This document shows positions 1-10,830 of a stretch of DNA of 64,000 nucleotides, piece by piece. The stretch is from assembly GCA_034440615.1 (NCBI GenBank), contig JAOTOM010005095.1:499501-563500 (forward strand), read 5' to 3'. Within the stretch, counting starts at the first letter, position 1. Every line of letters starts with the position of its first letter. Under the pieces are notes generated by a model. The model made no database searches and was not told where the DNA came from. It saw only the letters and a list, made by a program, of their open reading frames with translations. The stretch is from Ashinkailepas kermadecensis (Eukaryota; Arthropoda; Thecostraca; Neolepadidae). The position numbers and the translations under genes were made by a program.

Positions 1-509
1 GACACATCTGATCATACCATTAAGATGTGCACACAAATATCGACTTTTCTTAACAATGTAGGCGACCATGCGTACGTGTACGTTACTTTGCAAACAAGGC
101 CGAAATAATGGAATGCTACCATTACTTGGTATTCCGAGTCCGAAAAAAACCTGTTCACCAGCAGTGGTCGAGTGTGACTGCATTTGTGAACGAGAATCAT
201 CTCCACTTGACCCATTTGTAATTTTTCCTAACTTGCATCCATATATTTAGTTACATCATCAGCCATAGTGATCAAAATTAATGTCGTGTTGCAAACCGCT
301 TAGCTCATGTTGTGCATCGCATTTGGTAAATACGTTGCGCATCACTATTCAAATGATGCATCCTACTTTAAAGATGAAACACTAATAATTGACGCTCGCC
401 ATGCGCCAACAGTTCGATTTCTGGTTACACATAGTAAAAAAAGATTGATACTTTTGACCACCAGCCTAGCCAGCAATAAAAGGCATGGCATGCTGAATTG
501 CGGCACCCC
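1..509. other. No recognisable feature
   Basis: Ordinary non-coding sequence. The short open frames have no codon bias and resemble nothing I know. Confidence 0.5.
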
Positions 510-567
510 GTCGGGGTAGCTCAGTCGATAGAGCGCTGATCTTGGGGATGGGTCGAACCCGCCCGAC
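510..567 (+). pseudogene. tRNA-like relic (SINE head)
   Basis: GTCGGGG pairs with CCCGAC at the end, like an acceptor stem. TAGCTCAGTCGATAGAGCG is an intact D arm and box A, and GGGTCGAACCC is a T arm lacking one base of box B. The whole is only 58 nt because part of the anticodon and variable region is missing, so it cannot be a working tRNA. It is best read as a tRNA-derived SINE head or a tRNA pseudogene. Confidence 0.6.
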
Positions 568-1659
568 AAGGCGGCTCCGCTTCTCTCATGTGCCTATCGC
601 GGTCGATATGTGACACGTCTGGAAAAGTCCGCCAGCAAGCGGCCGGGGAGAGCCACCTTCAGCGGGGCGGCCGTGTCGGCCCGCCGAGGAATTTCCGGCA
701 CACTCAGCGTTGCCTACACAAAATGGCCAGATGAATTTCGACTTAGCCAGCGGTGGAAGAACAAACTTTGCACTTTCTGGATGTCGTTTTCAAACAGGGA
801 TGTTCGGGACAAAAAGAGGGCCGCGAAGTGATCAACACAAAAAGTCTGTGTTGTAACAAAGGCTCAAAGGTTTGCTGAGACTCGACAGATCCTTGCGAAC
901 GAAATGTGGCATTGTATAAGTAGCACATTGTAGAAGTGCAAGAAAGTCTTCATCTTCACCTGAAAGCTTGACAACTTTTTACCCCTTCGGGGAGCAGTTT
1001 TGTCACCTAGGAGACAATGCCCTGGATTTGTGTCATCTGGAACATTTTCCTCTCCAGGAAATTGTTATCTGCTCTTCTTGCCAAAAGAATCACCAATGCT
1101 CTTTAATAATATATACTCACTTCTTTCTCTTTGATAAATATGTAGAAACTCTCGAACAAGTAAAAAAGGAGCGTCTGATGTTCGGCATAGTGTGAGCATG
1201 GTCCTCTCTGAATTTGATGGCGGCAAAATATTCGCCACAACATCGAGGATTGCAACCAAAATTCAATCCTGCTTGAGGCTCATCCATTTACAGAATCCCT
1301 GGATGCCCTCCTGCTTGGTAGTTCCGTCACAAATCATATCTTCTGGTAAGCTCCAAGGAACTGTCAATCTTGACTAACGACGTAGAAATCAAATTGCCAA
1401 ATAAAATATTCCTGTAGCACCAACTTTTTGTTGAAAAAGTACTGTTTTGCGTTCCCAATGCATTAACGTCTCTATTGATACTAACATGCAAAACAGAAAG
1501 ATAATACCGAACATTTTCATCCTTTGTGTCACGTGAAAACTTGAAATGTCTGGAGGATAGGGCATTGATAGCATTTGGTATGCTTTACGAACAATGTAAA
1601 TAATGTATGTACAGCTTGATGAATGGCAATGCATTACATTGAAAAATGGACGGGTCATT
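568..1659. other. No recognisable feature
   Basis: A moderately GC-rich stretch (600-700) follows the tRNA relic and might be SINE body; beyond it I see nothing. A 129-residue minus-strand frame at 1389-1778 runs into the inverted repeat at 1660 and has no support. Confidence 0.5.
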
Positions 1660-3071
1660 GCTGGACTAAACACCACCTGGTGACATATCAATGCAATGAT
1701 GAGTTCCGAAATAAAGTTCGGTCGCCTTTGCTGTCTTGTCCATGACGAAATTTCGCCGTTTCTAACAAGCACTGGCATTGGTACATACGTGTCGAGAAGA
1801 CAGCACGGTGTTCAGTATCCGCTGACAAACGCTGTCTCGTCACTGCTCTCGGATCGCGTGACTCATACGGCTCACCACAAGGGGAGTAGTTAGAAAGAAC
1901 ATTCGCACATCGGCAGTTACTGTGTTGGCACGTAGCTGAACAGAAGCATGCATTATTGTTGCCATGTGATAGTATGTGTGCTGGGTGAGAGACAATGCAG
2001 AATACAGCGCCGGAAATAATAATTAACTAGGAAAATGATTCATTCGATCATGTTTAACATTCAGCCAGCTGATTTGTCACAATCCCAACTGCAGTAAAAA
2101 AAATGAGCTCTATGATTTGAAGTGGTTATCTATGTTTTGTCTTGAAGGCTAAAGCGGCCTTAACTCTGCCCAGTGCTACATTGGCTTCTGATAAAGAAGT
2201 GGCTTGCGGAGTAAAAGATGTGAAGCATTGCTCGTTAGTTATTTGGGCTTTAGGGCCCGTCGACCACGTGAAGTATTGTTCAAAGTGCTAGCGGTGTGCG
2301 AACCAATGTCGTGAACCAGGGGAAGTTAATGGAGAAGATTGAACGACCAGCTCAAACACACAGGAGTCTGTCTAAATAGGAAACGGTCGCAGAAAACAAG
2401 AATGGATGTATGTCTGAGGACTGTAAATAAAGGCTCCAGAGTGACGAACTCTTTGACATTGCATGTTGTCGGTGTGAGATCACGAGCGAGTCGTGCCGTG
2501 TCTGTCCGCCATCTCTGCGGCAGAAGCGCAGTTCCTATGTGACCAGAGAAACGAGAGGCTCCTGTGTATCAATTCAGCCGTGGATATTGTGGGCATGAGA
2601 CGACTTCAGGCGAGACAGACCCGTCGGCAGAGTACGTTGGTTCCGAATTTCAGGGACCGTTATCGCTCCGCGCCCACGACCGCAACGGCAGCAGCAACGA
2701 CCGCAGCGGCAACAGCACAGGACAGTGCAGATGAAGTACCGAGTAGTGATGCCGACTCTGAGGTCAATACCCGGTGGCAAGTCACTATTTATGGCCAATG
2801 TCGACACAGTAACTACCGATGTGTGACTGTTCTTTCTACCTACTCACATCATAGCGAGCCGTATTTGTCACGCGATCCAAGAGCAGCGACGAGACAGCGT
2901 TTGTCAGCGGATACCCAACACCGTTATGTCTTCTCGACACGTATGTAGCAATGCCCGTGCTTGTCAGAAACGGCGAATTGTCGTCATGGACACGACAGCA
3001 AAGGCGACTGAACTTTGTTTTGGAACTCATCATTGCACTGATATGTCACCAGAGGGTATTTAGTCCGACAA
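1660..3071. mobile_element. 1.4-kb element with about 270-bp terminal inverted repeats
   Basis: The segment 1660-1931 reappears inverted at 2797-3071. The outer edges read TGGACTAAACACC and, inverted, CGGACTAAATACC, and both copies share the same conserved stretch beginning GGTGACATATCA. The arms differ at roughly one base in eight by eye, so this is an old insertion and not an assembly echo. The interior (about 860 bp) shows no transposase. It contains an isolated LINE 3' tail at 2234-2270. It fits a non-autonomous DNA transposon or foldback element. I could not identify a target-site duplication. Confidence 0.6.
2234..2270 (-). repeat. Isolated LINE 3' tail
   Basis: The motif GTTAGTTATTTGGGCTTTAG followed by GGCCCGTCGAC matches the 3' end found on the LINE copies at 47526, 50727 and 61255 and on the micro-insertion at 25973. 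Here it stands alone inside the inverted-repeat element, so it is either an extremely 5'-truncated insertion or a tail shared with a SINE. Confidence 0.55.
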
Positions 3072-3074
3072 CAA

Positions 3075-3205
3075 CCGTATGGCGCAGTACATGTTCTGGT
3101 GCGGCGGCCGATGCTCTGGCGCGGCGGCCGATGCTCTGGAGTGGCGGCTTGTTGGCCGGCAGCATCCAAACGTTGCTTGCTTCTGCAAGACCTGGAAGGT
3201 CACCA
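3075..3205 (+). repeat. 130-bp dispersed repeat, copy 1
   Basis: This segment, from ATGGCGCAGTACATGTTCTGG to GGTCACCAGTA, reappears inverted at 6488-6605. It holds a local duplication of GCGGCGGCCGATGCTCTGG not present in the other copy. It lies directly outside the right end of the 1.4-kb inverted-repeat element. Both copies can be read as a conserved peptide around FRKTWKITST, but no family is recognisable. Confidence 0.55.
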
Positions 3206-3856
3206 GTAAGAGATATAGGATCATGCGAATTATTTTTCGAAGTTTAAGAATAGGGCTACATGCTGTCGTTAACTGCAGCTCTCAATATGGTGTGGAACGA
3301 AAGTTGAAGGTGAAGGGCCAACTTTGTTGATGAATACTTATGCCGATGAATACCGATGACGTCACAATGAAGTCGGGATGTCCTAATGAACATGCCTTAT
3401 GTTTTACTGGTCGCTTTGATGTTGACGTACGGTTACCCGCAAATTGCCATCTACATGCGACACGCACGCGCAGTGCTGCATGAAGTCCGGAAGATCCGAA
3501 GATGAACCTACGAAGTATTTTTTTTTACATCAGACGGTATTCGTGTTCTTGAATGCTACCTACGAAACGCCAAAAATAAATTATGGGACGAAGCGCTCAT
3601 GAAGGCAAATCGCCGGCATCTGAGCATGTATGTCTCCATAGGGAAGTTAGTGAAAATGTTTGCCTTAACCTTCCTCTTGTTAACTTGATAAGGATATATA
3701 TATCGATGTCCACTCATATTCAAATGCAATGAAGTATTGCCAATCGCGTGGAAATTTTGTTGTTGTTGTGGCATTACAACTTAGCTGGCCAAATTGCAAT
3801 TTGCTATCTACCACGGTCCCCCACCAACAGCCATATTTCAATACAAAGGTGTAAAA
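3206..3856. other. No recognisable feature
   Basis: AT-rich sequence with no convincing frame, repeat or signal. Confidence 0.5.
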
Positions 3857-3908
3857 ATGCATGTGTTTGTCCGTATCACACCCCTGTAACCGATCATATT
3901 GAGTTCAT

Positions 3909-4175
3909 AAAGTACATATAGTGATCAGACTTAATAAGACCCACATGTACCCAATCCAGGTTAAATATGTAAAGGAAGATACCATAACCCTAGCAAAAAG
4001 ACACTCATCACCCCAATCAACACCACATCCCAAATTTCAAAGAATCCATCCACCAACATCCCACACTCTCATCAATGCCTATCTACCTTACCTATCGAGC
4101 CCTACTCACTCGATCCAATCTAACACATGTGGCTTAAGTGCCCTACCAATAATTATCATACTCCATCCATGCATG
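3909..4175 (-). mobile_element. CR1-type LINE 3' tail inserted in the left arm
   Basis: The stretch from AGACTTAATAAGACCCACA to CCATCCATGCATG matches the 3' UTR copies at 15612-15900 and, inverted, 17945-18235. It interrupts the left arm between GATCATATT and ACAACCCTGTAAC. The right arm carries these two sides joined, so this is a later insertion of a 5'-truncated LINE. Confidence 0.6.
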
Positions 4176-5149
4176 TATTACAACCCTGTAACCTCAACCA
4201 CGTTACCAGCACCAGTGCCCTACTAGTAAGGGTATGCACGTGGTGGAATAAAGCAGCCGTCGTGAGCGATGTAAAATGGATCTCGATCCATGCCTCGTAT
4301 CGTCTCTAAACTCAAGAACAGAACAAATACTGTCGGTATTAAATTGGGCCCCTCGTCACCAACGTCAAACGAAAACCTTGGATATGTACACTTGCTGCCT
4401 GTATTATCACAAACGCACACTTGCTACGTTGACTATCAATCTTGAAATAGTACTGAGGATGTGAGACGCACAATTGTCTAGGAAAAGAGACCGACACACA
4501 TGGGCAGGGGAACAGACAAAACTAGGAACAAAACCTGACCTCATGCAAGCAAGCGTGGTTTATGCGAACGAGAAGGCCGGAATAACAGCAGGCATGTACC
4601 TACAGTGCAAGGCATTAAATGTGCACCACTCTCTGTCTGGCTGTCTGATTCGCTGCTATAACGGAATTCAGATGGTTTAAATTTATCGTGTACTAAATGC
4701 ACTGCATGTGTAATTTGTGCTGCATCTGTACTATTTTGCGGGTCTATGTAACTGCTCTAAGAAGTATCCATTTCTGATGTCTCCGTTTTACATACATGTC
4801 CTGTATGCCTTATGTGGTAAAATGCGTATGCGTCGCCACTCCCCAAGTAAGCGCTTGCCGGCGAAGGGGCTAAGTAGTCGTCATAGTAGAATCACGGGTA
4901 GTATAATAGAAGGCATTTCATCACATATGTACACAAAAGCTTATTATTGAAGAATAGATGGGAAGAAAACTAGGGAAAGATTGACGAAAAATTAGGGAAA
5001 GATATTAGGAACATACTCATTCCCCATTATGAAGATTGAGCTTCCGGTGATTGGTCATATACCATGCTGTAGCCCCGAGAAAAAGATGAGGATGTACAAA
5101 AGAGTATTTTACAAACTTATCATTTTAAGGTCCGCGGCACGGCTGTCCC

Positions 5150-5610
5150 GCCAGCGCTTGGGACTCCTGTCAGGAGCGGATTCAGGAATTGTCATGGGGC
5201 ACTTGTCTGGAGGGGCGCCACTGCGAAAATACTTGGAGGCAGGGGCGGATACAGGGATAGCACTGAGGGCATGTGCCCCCATGCAAATTGGTGCCCTTTC
5301 GGCCGGGAAAAGGCTCCACTGCGGGAAGGCTCGAGTAAATTCACATCGATTTTTTTTATCAGGCAGGGGCGCCCCTCTCAGAGGAAAAGTGTCCTTTCAG
5401 TGAGCTCGAGTGCACCCCTCGAATTATTCAGCCAGAGGCGCTCCTTGGAAGGAAAAGGTCCCACTTCGGTGTGTTTGATTGAACCCACTCGAATTTTTTC
5501 AGCTAGGGGCACCCCTTGGAAGGTAAAGGCACCCCTTCGAGAAGGCCCGAGTGTACTTCCACCCCCACCCACCCCTTATATTTTTCAGCTAGAGGCGCCC
5601 CTCCAGAAAC
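5150..5610 (+). repeat. Degenerate 80-bp repeats, left arm
   Basis: Several units share the pattern TCGAATT-TTTCAGCCAGAGGCG-CTCCTTGGAAGG and a G/C-rich core with GGGGCGCC. The same units occur inverted at 8330-9030 and again at 38590-38920, so they also exist outside the palindrome. Confidence 0.55.
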
Positions 5611-5697
5611 CAAGTTCAACCTGCTGGTGGCAAGCCTTTCTGTGTCGATCACCACGCAGGTGCGGATACTATCATAGTCCAGACGCCTAGTTGCGTG

Positions 5698-6110
5698 ACT
5701 CTTAATGACGCCCTGAAGCGTAGGTTGGCGCAATCGCGAACGGCCTTCCTGGAAGCCTTATTATCCCGCCAGCAGCTCGGAGACCGGAAGCCGTTCCAGC
5801 TGCTGCTGCGAATGCGCTCCGAACTGGGTACAGCAGGAGGTGCCCCACACGTCCGTGAGCTGTTGAAGACTATTTCTTAAACGTCTGCCGCTGACAGCTT
5901 GGGCAGCATTATCGCTGCTGTTAGAGGAAGCTCCTCTGGACTAACAGGCCACCGCAGCTAACAGATTCTTGGAATCCTCGGCTTCAGGCCTGGTGTCAGC
6001 AATGGCGGCAGGATACTCAGCAGCGCAGGCGGTGCCAATCGGCGCAGTGTCTCCGGACGCTGGCTACACTACAAGGTATAGTGGCGACGTTAACGGGGGC
6101 GGTCAGTCGC
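5698..6110 (+). pseudogene. Retroelement gag-like fragment, left arm
   Basis: The frame reads DALKRRLAQSRTAFLEALLS then QQLGDRKPFQLLLRMRSELG, with HVRELLKT further on before a stop. The LGDRKPxQLLxRM motif is typical of capsid regions in Ty3/Gypsy-type gag proteins of arthropods. The frame has stops after about 60 residues and can only be followed further through them (SLGSIIAAVRGSSSGLTGHR), so it is dead. Its inverted twin lies at 7609-8290. Confidence 0.5.
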
Positions 6111-6169
6111 TTGGAAACCGTCCTGAGTGACAGGTCATCAGAGTGAACGGGCGGACGTCACTAGCTCCA

Positions 6170-6330
6170 GGGGCATCGGCGGGACCATCAGCGGGACCAT
6201 AGACGGGGCCATCGACGATACCATCGTCGGAACCATCGGTGGGACCATCGGTGGGACCATCGGTGGGACCATCGGTGGGGCCATCGGCAGGCCATCGACG
6301 ATACCATCGATGATACCATCGACTGGGCCA
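6170..6330 (+). repeat. 12-bp ACCATC minisatellite
   Basis: About a dozen units of GGTGGGACCATC and variants, translating to repeats of GTIG. The matching position of the right arm has only one or two units, so this expanded after the arms formed. Confidence 0.75.
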
Positions 6331-6485
6331 TCAGCGCTCCCGCTCCGATTGCAGCCCACAATTTTATGCTGTTTACTGCATGCCCATTTTCATTTGACAT
6401 GGGGGGAGTTCACTATTGAAGGGGCAAGATTTAACATTGGGGTGTGGGCACATGCCCCTCCAAAAGTATGCAGAATAACACCCGT

Positions 6486-7389
6486 ACTGGTGATCTTCCA
6501 GGTCTTGCGGAACCAAGCAACGTTTAGGTGTTGCCGGCCGGCGGGCCGCCACTCCAGGGTATCGGCCGCCGCGCCAGAATATGTACTGCGCCATACTCGT
6601 CTACAAGAACTGACCAATCATGCTTCGAGAGCAGAATAATTATACAGAATAAATACTAAATAGAATCCGGTAGATTGTGACGACCCTGAAGACCGACCGA
6701 CCTATGGCGGCTGATAGGATGATGCCCGTGATCAATATGGTGCAAACGGCTGTTTACGCAAGTCACATGAACATGAACCGTGTTGGGACCAAGTTCACAG
6801 CGTGGCCGTCAACACCACCAACGCGGCCTTTGGCCAAACATATATTTAAATGTGACGTTATTCTTAACAATACAACTGTCGCCTGAAACCTGCTCCTCAT
6901 CTGATTGGCCCAAGGTTGTGTTGCCGGAAACCCTTTCAAATACGTCCAAACCAGGCGATGTAGCTTTGCATAACTGCTTTGATCAACATCATTTTTTTAA
7001 AAATCAACAAGGTACTACTTGCTGTCATATTCGACAGAGCGAAGGAATGACTGCACATCAATGAACGTTTTTACCATATCTGGCTGCAACGTACGCTTTT
7101 CATGCATACATCTTGAATCATGCGTCAGACAATTTCTGGGGGGTATAATCCCCCCAATCTGACAGTTGGGGATGCATCCCCTCCATTCTCATGTGGCGGA
7201 GCCGATGCTTACATCCAAGGAAAAGGTAACTTGCACACAAGGAAGAGAGCACTGATTATTGAAGAAACACGCATCGTTTTACTTTGAAGGGGCTCTTTCT
7301 CCATAGAATATCCCTGATTTCATCATTTGATTTTGAAGATGTTTTTAACATATAACAACCAAAATAGGAACGTGCATTTGCATAGCATA
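6486..7389. other. Loop of the 6.1-kb palindrome
   Basis: These 900 bp have no counterpart in the arms. They begin with the 130-bp dispersed repeat (6488-6605, minus) and otherwise show no coding sequence I can support. Confidence 0.5.
6488..6605 (-). repeat. 130-bp dispersed repeat, copy 2
   Basis: This is the inverted partner of 3075-3205, sharing GGCGCAGTACAT-TTCTGG, AACGTTGCTTG and GCAAGACCTGGAAG. It begins exactly at the inner end of the left arm, as copy 1 begins at the end of the 1.4-kb element. Confidence 0.55.
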
Positions 7390-7608
7390 ACACTCAGAGG
7401 TGTTGTTTTGTATGTATCTGGAGGGGGCATATGCCCCCCCCCCCCCCACCCCAAATGTTTAATTTTTCCCCTCACATAATGCTTACCCCCCCCCCCAATA
7501 TGAAATGGAAATGGGCATGCAGCGAAAAGCATACAAGTGCGGGCTGCGATCGGAGCGGGAGCGCCGTTGACCCCGCCGATGGCCCTGGAACCAGTGACGT
7601 CCGCCCGT

Positions 7609-8290
7609 TCACTCTAGTGACCTGTCACTCAGGACGGTTTCCAGGTGACTGATCGCCACCGTTAACGTCGCGACTATACCCTGTAGTGTGGCCAGCCGGT
7701 GGCCACACTGCGCCAGCCAGCTGGTTTCCGGAGACACTGCGCCGACCGGCACCGTCTGCGCTGCTGAGTATCTTGCCGCCATTGCTGACACCAGACCTGA
7801 AGCCGAGGCTTCCAAGAATCTGTCAGCTGCGGTGGCCAGCTAGCACAGAGAAGCTTCCTCTGACAACAGCGATAATGTTGCCCAAGCTGCCTGCGGCAGC
7901 CGTTGAAGACATAGTCTTCAACAGCTCACGGCCGTGTGGGGCATCTCCTGCTGTACCCAGTTCGGAGTGCATGCGCACGAGCAGCTGGAATGGCTGCTGG
8001 TCTTTGAGCTTCTGGCGGGGAAATAGGGCTTCCAGGAGGGCCGTTCGCGATTGCGCCAACCTACGCCTCAGGGCGTCATAAGGGTCACGAACCTGGGCGT
8101 CTGGGTCGTGATAACATCCGCACCTGTGTGGTGATCGACACAGAGGCTTGCCACCAGCAAGTCGAACTTGGTGCTGTTTTCTTGGATCGCAGCCACACGA
8201 AACGCACAGTCCGTCTGCGTCGGCTAGAGGTCTGTCTTCTCCGAAAGAAAGAGAAAACTGATAGCCTGAACGCGGCCAGCTGCTGCTGGC
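7609..8290 (-). pseudogene. Retroelement gag-like fragment, right arm
   Basis: This minus-strand copy is better preserved than its twin: 157 residues open at 7823-8296, including a run DALRRRLAQSRTALLEALF then QPFQLLVRMHSELGT, and a further 68 residues at 7609-7815 in a shifted frame. A Cys-rich lead (CVSCGCDPRK, CRSPHRCGC) precedes it. The same Ty3/Gypsy-like capsid signature supports a retroelement origin, but no protease, reverse transcriptase or integrase is attached. Confidence 0.5.
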
Positions 8291-8329
8291 TTGCAAATGC
8301 AGGAGTCAGGAGCAGATACAAGGGGGAGG

Positions 8330-9030
8330 GAACTGGGGGCATGTGCCTTCCTCCCATGGAAGGTGGCAGCTCCTCCGACCGGGAAAAGGCGCCCCTCTGG
8401 GAAGGCTCTAGTGAACCCCCTATATTGTTTTTAGCCAGGAGCGCCCCCACCCCCGAGAGAAAAATGTTCCTCTTCAATGTGCTAGAATGGACTCCCCTAA
8501 AATTTGTCTGCCAGAGGCTCCCCTCGGAAGGAAAAGGAACTCCTCCAGACGGGAGTGGGTTCAGAAATTGTCATGAGGGGAACTTTGTCTCTGGGGAGGG
8601 GGCCTAGCTAAAAAAATGAGAAGTGGGGTGCACTCTGGCCTTCCCGGAGGGGCGCCTTTACCTTCCAAGGTGCGCCTCTGACTGAAAAAGGTGTGCCTCT
8701 GACTCAAACACATTGAATGGGGGGCCTTTGCATTCCAAGGAGCGCCTCTGGCTGAATAATTCGAGGGAGATGCATTCGAGCACACTGAAATGGCGCATTT
8801 TACTATGAGAGGTGCACCTCTGGCTAAAAATTCGATGGGGATGCACTCGAGCTTACCCAGAGTGGAGCCATTTCCCGGCCGAAGGAGCGCCAATTTCCAT
8901 GGGGGCATATGCCTTCAGTGCCACTCCTGTATCCACCCCTGCCTCCAAGTACTTTGGCAGTGGCGTCGCTCCGAAGAAATGGCGCCCTTCAGACAAGTGC
9001 CCCATGACAATTCCTGAATCCGCCCCTGGC
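8330..9030 (-). repeat. Degenerate 80-bp repeats, right arm
   Basis: Inverted counterpart of 5150-5610 with more units (about eight). Typical pieces are CCAAGGTGCGCCTCTGACTG and GGCTGAATAATTCGAGGGA. Confidence 0.55.
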
Positions 9031-9996
9031 AGAAGTCCCCGGCACTGGGAAGGCCGCCGCGCTGCAGACGTTAAAATGTTGAGTTTTGAAAATTACTTTT
9101 TTTTCGCACATCGTCGTCCTTTCCCGGTGCTACAACATGGTGTATGACCCATCACCCGATGTCCAATCTTCATAACGTGGAATAATAAATATTCCGATAT
9201 ATTTATGTCTACATGTGTGCTAAAATACCTTCTTTTATATTATCCGCAACTTGTACTATAACGACTACTTTTCCTATTTCGCAGGCACGTATCTAATTGG
9301 GGAGTGGCGAAGCATACGTATTTTACCATATAAAACATATAGGACATATAAAACGGAGATACACCAGAGGTGGATACTTCTTAAAACAGCTACAGAGAAC
9401 CGCAAAATAGTACCGAAGCAGCAAAATATTGCACATGCAGCGCACATAGTATACGACAAACTAGAGCCATCTTCATTCCGTGACATCAGCGAATCAGACG
9501 GCCAAACAGAGAGTGGTGCACATTTGATGCCTTGCACTGCACTTACCTGCTGTTATCCCGGCCTTCTCACTCGCAGAAACCACGCTTGCTCGCATGTGCA
9601 CAGGTTTTGTTCCCAGCATTGTTTTTTCCCTGCCCATGTGTACCGGTTTCTTTTCATAGATAGTTGTGCAGTCTCACACCCTCAGTACGACTTCAAGATT
9701 GATAATCCACACAGCGAGTGTGCGTCTGTGATAATACAGGCAGCAAGCATGCATCTACAAAGTTTTCGTTTGACGTTGGTGACGAGGGGCCCAATTCCAT
9801 ATTGACAACGTTTGTTCTGCTTGTTTAGAAACGCTACGAGACATGGATCGAGATCCCTTTTACATCGCTCCGATAGCTGCTTTATTCCAACCCATGCATA
9901 CCCTTACTAGTAGGGCACTGGTACTTGTAACGGGGTTGATGTTACAGTGGTGTAATATGATCGGTTACAGGGGTGTGACATGATCACACACATGCA

Positions 9997-10294
9997 TGTG
10001 AACATCTTGGTATTGCAGCCTGGCTGTTGGCGGGAGACCGCGGCAGATGGCAAATGAGGGTCGCGTTCCTAAATACTTCTGATTTGTGTGTTGTGCCCTG
10101 AGATTATAAAGGCAGGTGCGTTGTATTATTTTCTCTATCAGGGAATTTTCCAACAGCCATCACACCTTCATATTTTCATAACAAGTCACTAGAATGTGAA
10201 GGTCAGAAAGGGCCTGATTTCATTTAGATTGTCAGATATCGTCATAGGTACTTAGCTGGTATTATACAGATTACAATGGCACAAGATGATATGT
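9997..10294. other. No recognisable feature
   Basis: Unremarkable sequence between the palindrome and the hammerhead-like motif. Confidence 0.5.
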
Positions 10295-10350
10295 TCGAAA
10301 AAGGAACACCAACGTTTCGGCTGTACGCCTTCATCAGGGTAAGTACGATA
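10295..10350 (-). ncRNA. Candidate hammerhead ribozyme core
   Basis: On the minus strand CTGATGA (10331-10337), a GGC-GCC stem II with loop GTACA, and GAAAC (10314-10318) occur in the order and spacing of a hammerhead catalytic core. Such cores are known in Penelope-like elements and other retroelements of invertebrates. I could not confirm stems I and III or the cleavage triplet by eye, so the call is tentative. A poly-A run lies just 5' of the minus-strand motif's complement. Confidence 0.4.
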
Positions 10351-10593
10351 TTTAAAAAAAAAAAATATGAAGTAGTGTTTTGAATTTGTCAATTGACACG
10401 TGACACTACGTCTACCATCTACCACAAGTTGGCGAAAGACACACAGACGAAATATCCAAAAGCACATGCACACAAATGTAAAAGTGTCAATCATTCGTTG
10501 GTAATCAGCATCCAGTTCGTAGTCAACAAGGAGAATGTGCATATGGCGTCGGCATAACATTACAATAGGGCGTTGTTATCTTTTGTGACCTAA

Positions 10594-10664
10594 ATGTGTG
10601 TGTGCAAGTGTGCTGTACGTGTGTGTGCAAGTGTGTGTGTGAGTGTGTGGGGGTGGGGTGTGTG

Positions 10665-10719
<55 letters not shown>

Positions 10720-10790
10720 ATTTACGTTAGTGTGTATGGGTGTAAGTGTAGGTGTGTATTTGTGCAGTGTGTCTGTATGTGTGTGTCTAT
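10594..10790. repeat. TG microsatellite
   Basis: A long, partly interrupted TG tract with a pure core of about 40 bp at 10672-10715. The VCVCVC-like frames across it are artefacts. Confidence 0.9.
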
Positions 10791-10830
10791 CCCGCCCCTG
10801 TCCCCTGTTGATTTGCAACCACTCCCTTGA

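Larger units (their letters stand above)
3857..6485 (+). repeat. Left arm of the 6.1-kb palindrome
   Basis: This arm matches the inverted complement of 7390-9996 block by block: 4180-4960 with 9230-9985, 5030-5160 with 9050-9180, 5160-5610 with 8330-9030, 5640-6130 with 7609-8160, and 6340-6485 with 7390-7560. It is longer than its partner in two places, the CR1-type insertion at 3909-4175 and the ACCATC repeat at 6170-6330. Confidence 0.65.
3857..9996. mobile_element. 6.1-kb palindromic element with 2.6-kb arms and gag-like frames
   Basis: The two halves are inverted copies through their length. Outer edges share CACACCCCTGTAACCGATCA. The next blocks, in order, are a CCCTACTAGTAAGGGTATGCA segment, a block ending GGGGAGTGGCGA, degenerate 80-bp repeats rich in AGGGGCGCC, a gag-like frame, GTGAACGGGCGGACGTCACT, and a CATGCCC-rich inner end. 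Left arm is 3857-6485, right arm 7390-9996, loop about 900 bp. Divergence of roughly 15-25 percent rules out a sequencing chimera. A CR1-type tail has inserted in the left arm only. It may be a giant foldback transposon or two head-to-head retroelement fragments. Confidence 0.65.
7390..9996 (-). repeat. Right arm of the 6.1-kb palindrome
   Basis: This is the inverted counterpart of 3857-6485 without the CR1-type insertion and without the ACCATC expansion. It therefore shows the older state of the arm. A long poly-C run at 7435-7450 marks its inner end. Confidence 0.65.

Noticed and set aside
1389..1778. 129-residue minus-strand gene
   Set aside because: Its N-terminal half is the inverted repeat of the 1.4-kb element (also open at 2951), and the rest lacks coding character.
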